From Skeletonema tropicum (lineage: Eukaryota; Bacillariophyta; Thalassiosirophyceae; Thalassiosirales; Thalassiosiraceae): a stretch of 64,000 bases of DNA. The stretch covers positions 1,798,001 through 1,862,000 of the forward strand of contig CM074146.1 of the NCBI GenBank assembly GCA_037178625.1. Reading direction: 5' to 3'. Each line of letters begins with the position of its first letter. Position 1 is the stretch's first letter. The position numbers were made by a program, and so were the translations under genes. A model generated the notes under the pieces. The model was not told the origin of the DNA. It saw nothing but the letters and a program-made list of their open reading frames with translations, and did no database searches. This document shows, piece after piece, positions 23,171-32,634 of the stretch.

Positions 23171-24514
23171 ATGAGATTCTCAATCTTACCACGAGTTTTC
23201 AGCCCTTGTCAGACTGAATGCGACATAAACAAAGCTACCGACGACATACCAAACGAAGTTGGATGTGCCACCACCGATGACGAGAGTTTTACATCTTCCA
23301 ACTCATCCAACAATGGAAACGACAGTAGCAACATCAGCAATTGCAGTACCAAATCTTTCCCCCGAAAACAGTATCCACTACTCTCCTCAAGCTCAAGTCC
23401 CTCCACCGTACCATCCAAAGCCCTACCAGTACGAATCCAATTTGCATTAAGTATGTTCATCAAGAGATCCACTCCACAGAATTGGAATGCCTTGGTGAAT
23501 TTGCTACGTGAGGAAGCTGTGCATTGCCCCTCCATGTCATCATCATGTCCACATTATGATGATGAAGGTATGAAAAGGACTCTAGCACGTCTAGAAGCAC
23601 GTCTAGAGAAAACGTTGGCGGATGAGCTGACCGTATTTGAGGTTGAAAACGATGAGGATGAGCTGACCGTGTACGAGGCAGAAGACGATGAGGGAGAAGA
23701 AGTTATTGGGAAGCAGAAAGAGGAATTGGCTGTAGGAGGGGAATCAGTCATGGAATTGCTTGCTGCGCCCAAAGTACCTAAGCTCGTAAAGAGCAGTGCT
23801 CCTACCAAGATCAAGTTGAGAAACAGAGGTAGCTCAATGGACGAAGCAGAACTAGACATACCAGGCTCTGCTGCCAACACGTTTATCGAACGACCATCGA
23901 TCGAAAACTGGGAACTTTTGGTACAGTTATTCCGCAATGAAAATGGGAAGAGATGGGCTAAGAATAAGAATGCCCCCCATGAGATATTGAGAGTGGATTC
24001 AGATCTTACGGTAGATGAATCTATGGAGGCGGTGATGGGAGAGAATAATCCCAAGGCTTTGAGTATTATTTATGAGAGTGATGAAGAAGAAAAGGAATCT
24101 ATGGTGGGAATGCCTGAAACAGGTGGTATTGTGGATCATGAATCAGACGAGAGTGGAGGAAAAGTAAATGAAGAACAGAAAGAAGAGCACGATCAAGAAA
24201 GGAGAGTGGATCCAGCCACAAATGGAGAATGGCCCGAAGCACCATCTTTCGCAGGTCATTTAGATTGGCAGTTAGATTGGCCTTGTCCGGATGAAAGAGA
24301 GATGGTAGAAATAGTAGATTCAGCATCAGCAACAGCAGGAGGAGCAATGCCATCACCAAATGAAACACCAATCAAAGTTCCACCCAGCTTTTCCAACACA
24401 AGAGCAAAGGCATACGTCATCCTATGGGAACGTCGCATTCGAAGATTCGATCAAAGTCAAGTCAATGTAGTTCAAAAGTCTCGACAAGGGTATTCCGCTC
24501 GTGAAATGCAATAA
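23171..24514 (+). CDS. Acidic protein of unknown function with a duplicated FI.RP..NW..LV.L motif
   Basis: 447 aa from the first ATG in frame (23171); the frame is open further upstream but without an ATG. The protein is Ser/Asn-rich at the N-terminus and Glu/Asp-rich in the middle. A motif occurs twice: FIKRSTPQNWNALVNLLRE at about residue 95 and FIERPSIENWELLVQLFRNE at about 237. The paired spacing suggests an internally duplicated helical domain. The C-terminus is basic (AYVILWERRIRRFDQSQ). No known family is recognised. The gene converges on the Lys/Ser-rich gene at 24847-25806. Its last 130 or so bases are repeated at about 30580-30717, so it is the intact left member of a tandem duplication. 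Confidence 0.72.
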   Translation: MRFSILPRVFSPCQTECDINKATDDIPNEVGCATTDDESFTSSNSSNNGNDSSNISNCSTKSFPRKQYPLLSSSSSPSTVPSKALPVRIQFALSMFIKRSTPQNWNALVNLLREEAVHCPSMSSSCPHYDDEGMKRTLARLEARLEKTLADELTVFEVENDEDELTVYEAEDDEGEEVIGKQKEELAVGGESVMELLAAPKVPKLVKSSAPTKIKLRNRGSSMDEAELDIPGSAANTFIERPSIENWELLVQLFRNENGKRWAKNKNAPHEILRVDSDLTVDESMEAVMGENNPKALSIIYESDEEEKESMVGMPETGGIVDHESDESGGKVNEEQKEEHDQERRVDPATNGEWPEAPSFAGHLDWQLDWPCPDEREMVEIVDSASATAGGAMPSPNETPIKVPPSFSNTRAKAYVILWERRIRRFDQSQVNVVQKSRQGYSAREMQ

Positions 24515-24846
24515 TAATAATATATCATGTTCAAAGATGTATAAATTATTCAACATGGAATAACAATGCTGAGAATAAACAATTATATTTAGGAATAAAT
24601 TAGATGTTCTACACACAAACTAAATCCCTCTCATCATCATCATCATGATATGAAACACAAATAATGGTCAATAATAAATATAGATTCAATCATCCACGGC
24701 ATATACATCCCTTCAAGAGATGCACACCCCTGAAACAACACCCAATGCAATTCAACAACATGAACCCACATCCAATCCACAATCCAAACATGATGTACAA
24801 ATGCACACAAGACCATCTACAATCAACATAACATAATATCGAAAAC
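24515..24846. other. Convergent 3' untranslated region between two genes
   Basis: AT-rich, with a CAT triplet run at about 24632-24646. It is duplicated, with many small indels, at 30718-31043. It contains no gene. Confidence 0.6.
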
Positions 24847-25806
24847 TCAATAGTCAATAGCACAAGCAACCCTCCAATCACTCTCACCACCAACATTCAA
24901 TTTCTCCTCCATCAGTTCTTGTTCCCTACGAGGAGTATTCTTACGTTCATGTCCCATGACATTGCTGTACTCTCCTCCTCCTCCGTGTGTGATTCCTCCT
25001 CCAGCCAAAGACGACGACGACGACTTTTTGGTATTAGTCGACTTCTTCTTTTTTGTAGAAGAGGATGTGGCATACTTTTGAGTAAAGTCCATGATGGAAT
25101 CGGGACTATCCGATTGTTCCTGCTGCTGTTTCTGCTGCTTCTTCTTGGTGGTCCGTTTGGTGGTGGTGGTGGTGGTGGTGGTAGATGACTGTTTGGGGGC
25201 ACGGGGTGGTTTCCCACCACGAGTGGCATTGCCTCTAGTACTACTACTACTACTGTTATTAGAGGCGGTGGCCTTCGTCGTCTTCTTGGTGGACTGACAC
25301 TGACGACCCTTGCTCTTCTTTTTGGGTACAACTTCCTCTTCGTAATCACTCTCTTCATCATCGTCACTCTCAACACTGTGTTCGGAGTCACTGCTGCTGC
25401 TGCTGGATGGATCTTGATAAATTTTGAGAGGTGGTGCATTTTTCCCTCCTTGGCCTCGGCCTCGGCCTCGGGTTGAACGTCCACCACCACCATCACCGGT
25501 GGCAGCCGCGTTGTTGGTGGTGGTGGTACTGCTGTTGTTGGTGGTACGTGTGCCTCCCTTCTTGACAGCCTTCGTCTCGCTCTCCTCGTCATCTTCACTC
25601 TCGTCACTCTCACTATCGTCATTTCTGCTCCTTCGGCCCCCCAAATTCGGTGCCTGCTTGGCACGCCCACCGCCACCGACGTTGGTGGTGGAGGTGGTGG
25701 AACGGGTGTTTGTATTGTAAGGATGATTGCGCTTAGCTTGAGAGAGAAGTGCTGCGAAGATGAGTTGAGAAAGGGGCATTGGCGGACAATTTTTTGAGAC
25801 GGGCAT
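24847..25806 (-). pseudogene. 5'-truncated copy of the Lys/Ser-rich nuclear-type protein gene
   Basis: From about 25690 down to the stop it is nearly identical to the gene at 31044-32162 (RGRGRG, KIYQDPSSSS, SIMDFTQKYA, ending ESDWRVACAIDY). It lacks that gene's N-terminus and has an internal deletion of about 70 codons: RAKQAP joins straight to NLGGRRSRND. The present first ATG (25806) lies in unrelated junction sequence (MPVSKNCPPMPLSQ). The frame is still open, so a chimeric protein is possible, but the native promoter and start are missing. This is the left, truncated product of the tandem duplication. Confidence 0.65.
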
Positions 25807-26214
25807 CTTGATACTGCGACATTTTGAGGTATCCGGCACCTACAATCGCCATCACCTCATCAGCCGCGCCCACACACCACGCACATCACAGCTCAATGAT
25901 GACAATGGCCAAAACTTGTCTACTAGCCGGCCAATGAAGGCGATAAGTGTCGTTTGGAAAGCTCTCATCGTGCTCTATCGATTAGACATATATTCAACCC
26001 GATTGGACGACTTTTCACAGATCGATCCGGTCAAAAACGGGGTAAGAAAGCGACCAGCCCGGCCAGATCTTGCCCTTGGCCACCGCAGCCAGAATTCACA
26101 TCAGAGGTCCGAATTGAAATTTGCCCAAATAAAATACAATATGACCACCGTTCGAAAGCTCTTTTGAAGCCGAATCGATTAGTACCAACTTGACGTATCA
26201 AAATTTCAAAAAGC

Positions 26215-29200
26215 GATGAACAGTGCTCGGGGGGCAAAGCCCTCGCGAAAGACAGAAGTAAACGAAAGTGCCGTCAATTACCGAATGTGAGATCCAAAAT
26301 AAAGCGACCACTTCAATGCTGTAAGATCCACTAATAACCACAGCTCAGGGAGGGGTCGCACTCGCAAATACAGCAAATAAAATACAATATGACCACCGTA
26401 CCGTTCGAAAGCTCTTTTGAAGCCGAATCGATTAGTACCAACTTGACGTATCAAAATTTCAAAAAGCGATGAACACTGCTCGGGGGGCAAAGCCCTCGCG
26501 AAAGACAGAAGTAAACGAAAGTGCCGTCAATTACCGAATGTGAGATCCAAAATAAAGCGACCACTTCAATGCTGTAAGATCCACTAATAACCACAGCTCG
26601 TCCTCCCTGCGGTCGCACTCGCAAATACAGCAAATAAAATACAATATGACCACCGTTCGAAAGCTCTTTTGAAGCCGAATCGATTAGTACCAACTTGACG
26701 TATCAAAATTTCAAAAAGCGATGAACAGTGCTCGGGGGGCAAAGCCCTCGCGAAAGACAGAAGTAAACGAAAGTGCCGTCAATTACCGAATGTGAGATCC
26801 AAAATAAAGCGACCACTTCAATGCTGTAAGATCCACTAATAACCACAGCTCAGGGAGGGGTCGCACTCGCAAATACAGCAAATAAAATACAATATGACCA
26901 CCGTACCGTTCGAAAGCTCTTTTGAAGCCGAATCGATTAGTACCAACTTGACGTATCAAAATTTCAAAAAGCGATGAACACTGCTCGGGGGGCAAAGCCC
27001 TCGCGAAAGACAGAAGTAAACGAAAGTGCCGTCAATTACCGAATGTGAGATCCAAAATAAAGCGACCACTTCAATGCTGTAAGATCCACTAATAACCACA
27101 GCTCGTCCTCCCTGCGGTCGCACTCGCAAATACAGCAAATAAAATACAATATGACCACCGTTCGAAAGCTCTTTTGAAGCCGAATCGATTAGTACCAACT
27201 TGACGTATCAAAATTTCAAAAAGCGATGAACAGTGCTCGGGGGGCAAAGCCCTCGCGAAAGACAGAAGTAAACGAAAGTGCCGTCAATTACCGAATGTGA
27301 GATCCAAAATAAAGCGACCACTTCAATGCTGTAAGATCCACTAATAACCACAGCTCAGGGAGGGGTCGCACTCGCAAATACAGCAAATAAAATACAATAT
27401 GACCACCGTTCGAAAGCTCTTTTGAAGCCGAATCGATTAGTACCAACTTGACGTATCAAAATTTCAAAAAGCGATGAACAGTGCTCGGGGGGCAAAGCCC
27501 TCGCGAAAGACAGAAGTAAACGAAAGTGCCGTCAATTACCGAATGTGAGATCCAAAATAAAGCGACCACTTCAATGCTGTAAGATCCACTAATAACCACA
27601 GCTCGTCCTCCCTGCGGTCGCACTCGCAAATACAGCAAATAAAATACAATATGACCACCGTTCGAAAGCTCTTTTGAAGCCGAATCGATTAGTACCAACT
27701 TGACGTATCAAAATTTCAAAAAGCGATGAACACTGCTCGGGGGGCAAAGCCCTCGCGAAAGACAGAAGTAAACGAAAGTGCCGTCAATTACCGAATGTGA
27801 GATCCAAAATAAAGCGACCACTTCAATGCTGTAAGATCCACTAATAACCACAGCTCGTCCTCCCTGCGGTCGCACTCGCAAATACAGCAAATAAAATACA
27901 ATATGACCACCGTTCGAAAGCTCTTTTGAAGCCGAATCGATTAGTACCAACTTGACGTATCAAAATTTCAAAAAGCGATGAACAGTGCTCGGGGGGCAAA
28001 GCCCTCGCGAAAGACAGAAGTAAACGAAAGTGCCGTCAATTACCGAATGTGAGATCCAAAATAAAGCGACCACTTCAATGCTGTAAGATCCACTAATAAC
28101 CACAGCTCAGGGAGGGGTCGCACTCGCAAATACAGCAAATAAAATACAATATGACCACCGTTCGAAAGCTCTTTTGAAGCCGAATCGATTAGTACCAACT
28201 TGACGTATCAAAATTTCAAAAAGCGATGAACAGTGCTCGGGGGGCAAAGCCCTCGCGAAAGACAGAAGTAAACGAAAGTGCCGTCAATTACCGAATGTGA
28301 GATCCAAAATAAAGCGACCACTTCAATGCTGTAAGATCCACTAATAACCACAGCTCGTCCTCCCTGCGGTCGCACTCGCAAATACAGCAAATAAAATACA
28401 ATATGACCACCGTTCGAAAGCTCTTTTGAAGCCGAATCGATTAGTACCAACTTGACGTATCAAAATTTCAAAAAGCGATGAACACTGCTCGGGGGGCAAA
28501 GCCCTCGCGAAAGACAGAAGTAAACGAAAGTGCCGTCAATTACCGAATGTGAGATCCAAAATAAAGCGACCACTTCAATGCTGTAAGATCCACTAATAAC
28601 CACAGCTCGTCCTCCCTGCGGTCGCACTCGCAAATACAGCAAATAAAATACAATATGACCACCGTTCGAAAGCTCTTTTGAAGCCGAATCGATTAGTACC
28701 AACTTGACGTATCAAAATTTCAAAAAGCGATGAACAGTGCTCGGGGGGCAAAGCCCTCGCGAAAGACAGAAGTAAACGAAAGTGCCGTCAATTACCGAAT
28801 GTGAGATCCAAAATAAAGCGACCACTTCAATGCTGTAAGATCCACTAATAACCACAGCTCAGGGAGGGGTCGCACTCGCAAATACAGCAAATAAAATACA
28901 ATATGACCACCGTTCGAAAGCTCTTTTGAAGCCGAATCGATTAGTACCAACTTGACGTATCAAAATTTCAAAAAGCGATGAACAGTGCTCGGGGGGCAAA
29001 GCCCTCGCGAAAGACAGAAGTAAACGAAAGTGCCGTCAATTACCGAATGTGAGATCCAAAATAAAGCGACCACTTCAATGCTGTAAGATCCACTAATAAC
29101 CACAGCTCGTCCTCCCTGCGGTCGCACTCGCAAATACAGCAAATAAAATACAATATGACCACCGTTCGAAAGCTCTTTTGAAGCCGAATCGATTAGTACC

Positions 29201-29384
29201 AACTTGACGTATCAAAATTTCAAAAAGCGATGAACACTGCTCGGGGCAAAGCCCTCGCGAAAGACAGAAGTAAACGAAAGTGCCGTCAATTACCGAATGT
29301 GAGATCCAAAATAAAGCGACCACTTCAATGCTGTAAGATCCACTAATAACCACAGCTCAGGGAGGGGTCGCACTCGCAAATACA
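26215..29384 (+). repeat. Satellite array, 13 monomers of 248-253 bp with higher-order structure
   Basis: Monomers start (GATGAACA.TGCTCGG) at 26215, 26468, 26720, 26973, 27225, 27473, 27725, 27977, 28225, 28477, 28729, 28977 and 29229. They are almost identical. Two core types alternate: A (CAGCTCAGGGAGGGGTCGC) and B (CAGCTCGTCCTCCCTGCGG). The first four monomers form two 505-bp A-B dimers whose A copies carry a 5-bp duplication (ACCGTACCGTT). From 27225 a 748-752-bp A-B-B trimer repeats. The last monomer has lost two G and ends at CAAATACAG. Repeated frames of about 80 codons inside the array are by-products, not genes. Confidence 0.92.
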
Positions 29385-29589
29385 GTCCAACTTAATGGGG
29401 TGCCGTCAATGAACTTCAGGTGCGGCATATTCAACAATACACTTAACATACAATAGATCAGCCTACAATAATCCAGACAGTCGGTATGGTACATGTATAA
29501 TGTACCGTCCATCCATTTTATTGTACTACACAATTATTATATTGGCTCCCCTCCCTTCGGTCGGCTCGCTTCCTAAATAAATACTACAA

Positions 29590-29870
29590 TCAACCAATCC
29601 AATCCAACAGCAGCCGTCATTCTCAATCTCCAACAACAACAGCAGCAGCAGTAGCAGCAAACTTGAGTCTAGAGTTGTATTTATTTATCATTGGTTGTTG
29701 TTGCTGCTGCTGTTGTTGGATTATACGAATGATGAATACATACACACAACAGCAGCAGCAGTAGCAACAACAACAACAACCAATGATGCTACTACTGCTG
29801 CTGTTTGTTGGATTGGTTTTGAAAGATAATACGAATACCAGCAGCAGCAGTCAAACGACATAACAATCAA
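29590..29870. repeat. Foldback CAG/CTG microsatellites
   Basis: Interrupted CAG/CAA tracts (about 29625-29660 and 29748-29780) face GTTGTTGCTGCTGCTG tracts (29695-29718 and 29785-29810), with CCAATCCAAC/GTTGGATTGG flanks. This is the same architecture as at 7935-8095. Confidence 0.65.
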
Positions 29871-30140
29871 CCATCATCACCACCGCCGCCACAACTACAA
29901 AGTGAGCCGCAAGGCGAAGTGGAGGGAAGAGTGGAATGATTGTTGCGGTGGTGGTGATGATGTCAATGGTTGATTGTTATCATGATTGTGGCGGTGGAGG
30001 AATGAGACGACTAATGATATTCCACCATGATGATAATACAATAACAATTAAAAGAGCGAGTGAGCCGAAGGCGAAGGAGCAGTCATTAGTCATTATATTC
30101 CACCACCGCCACCATTATTGTCGGCGGTGATGGAAGGAAG
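29870..30140. repeat. Foldback CACCGC/GCGGTG microsatellites
   Basis: ATCATCACCACCGCCGCCAC at about 29873-29892 faces GTTGCGGTGGTGGTGATGAT at about 29942-29961. A second pair lies around 30100-30135. Confidence 0.6.
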
Positions 30141-30579
30141 CGAGTGAGCCGAAGGCGAAGGAGCTGAATGAAGATATTCTTGACATTAAGAACTCGAATG
30201 ATTTATTGAACGGACAATGATATTTTAACAATGAACAATGATGGGGGTGGAATAAAAGCGAGTGAGCCGGAGGCGAAAGAGCTGTTGATTGAAATGTTGT
30301 CGTTAATGTTGATAATAATGGTATTGGCGGTGGTGGAAGTCATTTTGTTGAATTTTCAAAAATTCGGAGACTGGACTCGGCGCTGGTGGATGACTTTCTA
30401 GGGTTCGATTTAGTTGAGTCGATTGACAAATCATCGATATTTCACTTTGAAACTACAACCAATCGATAGAGCACAGTAAGAGCTTTCGAATCGTGGTCGA
30501 GTCGTCTTGATTGGATGGATGGAGAGGAGAAGAGCTATGAATATGAATGGATTACTACATTATTTGGATCACAAACATC

Positions 30580-30717
30580 CTTCCAACACACAAGAGCAAA
30601 GGCATACGATACGTCATCCTATGGGAACTAACGTCGCATTCGCAGATTCGATCAAAGTCAAGTCAATGTAGTTCAAAAGTCTCGCCAAGGGTATTCCGCT
30701 CGTGAAATGCAATAATA
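30580..30717 (+). pseudogene. 3' fragment of the 447-aa protein gene
   Basis: It matches the last codons of the gene ending at 24514 (ACAAGAGCAAAGGCATACG to the end GTGAAATGCAATAA). It carries two short insertions that break the frame: CATACG becomes CATACGATACG, and GGGAACG becomes GGGAACTAACG. It lacks a start and upstream sequence. It is the right-hand, truncated product of the tandem duplication. Confidence 0.85.
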
Positions 30718-31043
30718 ATAATATATATCATGTTCAAAGATGTATAAATTCAACATGGAATAACAATGCTGTGGGAATGAATAAACAATTACAGTTAGGA
30801 ATAAATTAGATGTTCTACACAAACTAAATCCCTCTCATCATCATCATCATGATATGAAACACAAATAATGGTCAATAATACATATATTCAATCATCCACA
30901 CGGCATTATACATCCCTTCAAGAGATGCACTCCATGACCATGAAACACACCCAATGCAATTCAACAACACATGAACCCATCCAATTCAACATGATGTACA
31001 AATGCACTAGACCATCTACAATCAACATAACATAACATCGAAC

Positions 31044-32162
31044 TCAATAGTCAATAGCACAAGTAACCCTCCAATCACTCTCACCACCAACATTCAACTT
31101 CTCCTCCATCAGTTCTTGTTCCCTACGAGGAGTATTCTTACGTTCATGTCCCGAGACATTGCTGTACTCTCCTCCTCCTCCGTGTGTGATTCCTCCTCCA
31201 GCCAAAGACGACGACGACGACTTTTTGGTATTAGTCGACTTCTTCTTTTTGGTGGAAGAAGTGGAGGATGTGGCATACTTTTGAGTAAAGTCCATGATGG
31301 AATCGGGACTATCCGATTGTTCCTGCTGCTGTTTCTGCTGCTTCTTCTTGGTGGTCCGTTTGGTGGTGGTGGTGGTGGTGGTAGATGACTGTTTGGGTGC
31401 ACGGGGTGGTTTCCCACCACGAGTGGCATTGCCTCTAGTACTACTACTACTACTACTGTTATTAGAGGCGGTGGCCTTCGTCGTCTTCTTGGTGGACTGC
31501 TGACGACCCTTGCTCTTCTTTTTGGGTACAACTTCCTCTTCGTAATCACTCTCTTCATCATCGTCACTCTCACTGTGTTCGGAGGAGTCACTGCTGCTGC
31601 TGGATGGATCTTGATAAATTTTGAGAGGAGGTGCATTTTTTACTCCTCGGCCTCGGCCTCGGGTTGCACGTCCACCACCACCATCACCGGCAGCCGCGTT
31701 GTTGTTGGTGGTACTACTGCTGTTGGTGGTACGTGTGCCTCCCTTCTTGACAGCCTTCGTCTCGCTCTCCTCGTCATCCTCACTCTCTTCACTCTCACTC
31801 TCCTCACTCTCGTCATTTCTGCTCCTTCGGCCCCCCAAATTCTTCTTTCGCTTATTCTTATCCACCATGACCTCCATTGGCACCTCCTCCTCCTCCTCCT
31901 CCAACATATCGACACTGTCATCCTCCTCCTCCTCTTTATTCGAAATGTTCTTTAGTGCACTACGGCTCCCGGTGGCAATGGAGCAGCTGTCATCATCCAC
32001 CTTCTTGGGTATGACAGAGCGCTTGTTCGTGCCGCTCTTTTTTGGAGCCTGCTTGGCACGACCGCCGCCGCCGACGTTGGAGGAAGAAGTCTTTTTGGTA
32101 GTAATAGACTTTTTCGTAGCCTTTTTGGCCACTGCTCCTCGGGACTTTGCTGCTCTTGCCAT
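31044..32162 (-). CDS. Lys/Ser-rich low-complexity protein, probably nuclear
   Basis: 372 aa from an ATG at 32162 (MARAAKSRGAVAKKATKKS). It has basic clusters resembling nuclear localisation signals (KKATKKS, NKRKKN, VPKKKSKG), long Glu/Asp-Ser acidic runs, an RGRGRG box, poly-Ser and poly-Thr stretches, and a conserved C-terminus (SIMDFTQKYA, then RREQELMEEKLN and ESDWRVTCAIDY). The composition resembles chromatin- or nucleolus-associated disordered proteins; no folded domain is recognised. It converges on the 3' fragment at 30717, mirroring the 23171/24847 arrangement. It is the full-length copy of the duplicated pair. Function unknown. Confidence 0.75.
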   Translation of the reverse strand: MARAAKSRGAVAKKATKKSITTKKTSSSNVGGGGRAKQAPKKSGTNKRSVIPKKVDDDSCSIATGSRSALKNISNKEEEEDDSVDMLEEEEEEVPMEVMVDKNKRKKNLGGRRSRNDESEESESEESEDDEESETKAVKKGGTRTTNSSSTTNNNAAAGDGGGGRATRGRGRGVKNAPPLKIYQDPSSSSSDSSEHSESDDDEESDYEEEVVPKKKSKGRQQSTKKTTKATASNNSSSSSSTRGNATRGGKPPRAPKQSSTTTTTTTKRTTKKKQQKQQQEQSDSPDSIMDFTQKYATSSTSSTKKKKSTNTKKSSSSSLAGGGITHGGGGEYSNVSGHERKNTPRREQELMEEKLNVGGESDWRVTCAIDY

Positions 32163-32634
32163 GATTTGTTGTTGTTGACGATGGTATCGGTGCTTGCTGG
32201 ATTGATTGGATTGTGTTGTGCTGGGTGCGGTGATTCTTGGATCTTTTCGATGAGAATTTTGATTTTGACGGGCTTACTTTTGGGGGGGCTCCCCTCTTGA
32301 ATGTGACACCTGCCTACCACGCACGCACCAGTGAAATCAACTTTGGCTTTAGAGAACTTGCTCATGTGCAAGAATCATTTCGATGCACTCAATATTGTTG
32401 GACACAAGCACAAGGATTGCGTAGGGCGATTCGTGAGAGATTGATCTTCCACTAACAGAAAATGAAACTATGCACAACAATAAACCTACTATATTATTAG
32501 CTACTAGTTCTTTTCCTAAATTCCCAGAATATAAAACCTTCTGTATCGATATTAATCTTCTTCTCGTTCTTCTCAACACCTCCTCACAATTCACAATCTG
32601 TAATGCTAAGTACCATCCTCCATTTGCCTGTTTT
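32163..32634. other. Intergenic upstream of the Lys/Ser-rich gene
   Basis: This is the likely promoter region for the minus-strand gene at 32162, and it also contains the 3' flank of the Cys-rich gene. No repeat is seen. Confidence 0.5.

Larger units (their letters stand above)
25885..30510. repeat. Dispersed repeat unit 3, expanded by a satellite array
   Basis: The left end (25885-26215) matches 7292-7590 and 9258-9590, and the right end (about 30395-30510) matches 8580-8700. The internal segment that is single copy in unit 1 is here amplified to 13 monomers (26215-29384). From 29400 to 30300 it holds foldback CAG/CTG and CACCGC/GCGGTG microsatellites and four GCGAGTGAGCCGAAGGCGAA-type cassettes (near 29901, 30055, 30139 and 30259). 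No gene is seen. It sits at the junction of the 24.4-32.2 kb tandem duplication. Confidence 0.75.

Noticed and set aside
24919..25720. Plus-strand hydrophobic/proline-rich frames opposite the Lys/Ser-rich genes (also 31116-32178)
   Set aside because: They are antisense shadows of Ser/Lys/Glu-rich codons; their residue runs mirror the low-complexity coding strand.
26031..29353. Repeated minus-strand frames of 67-86 codons beginning MPPEQCSS or MVLIDSAS
   Set aside because: They are the same satellite monomer read repeatedly. Frame length follows monomer spacing, and many begin without ATG. They are not genes.
26215..29384. CRISPR-like array
   Set aside because: The period is about 250 bp with no short-repeat/unique-spacer structure. 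Monomers are nearly identical throughout, and the setting is eukaryotic.
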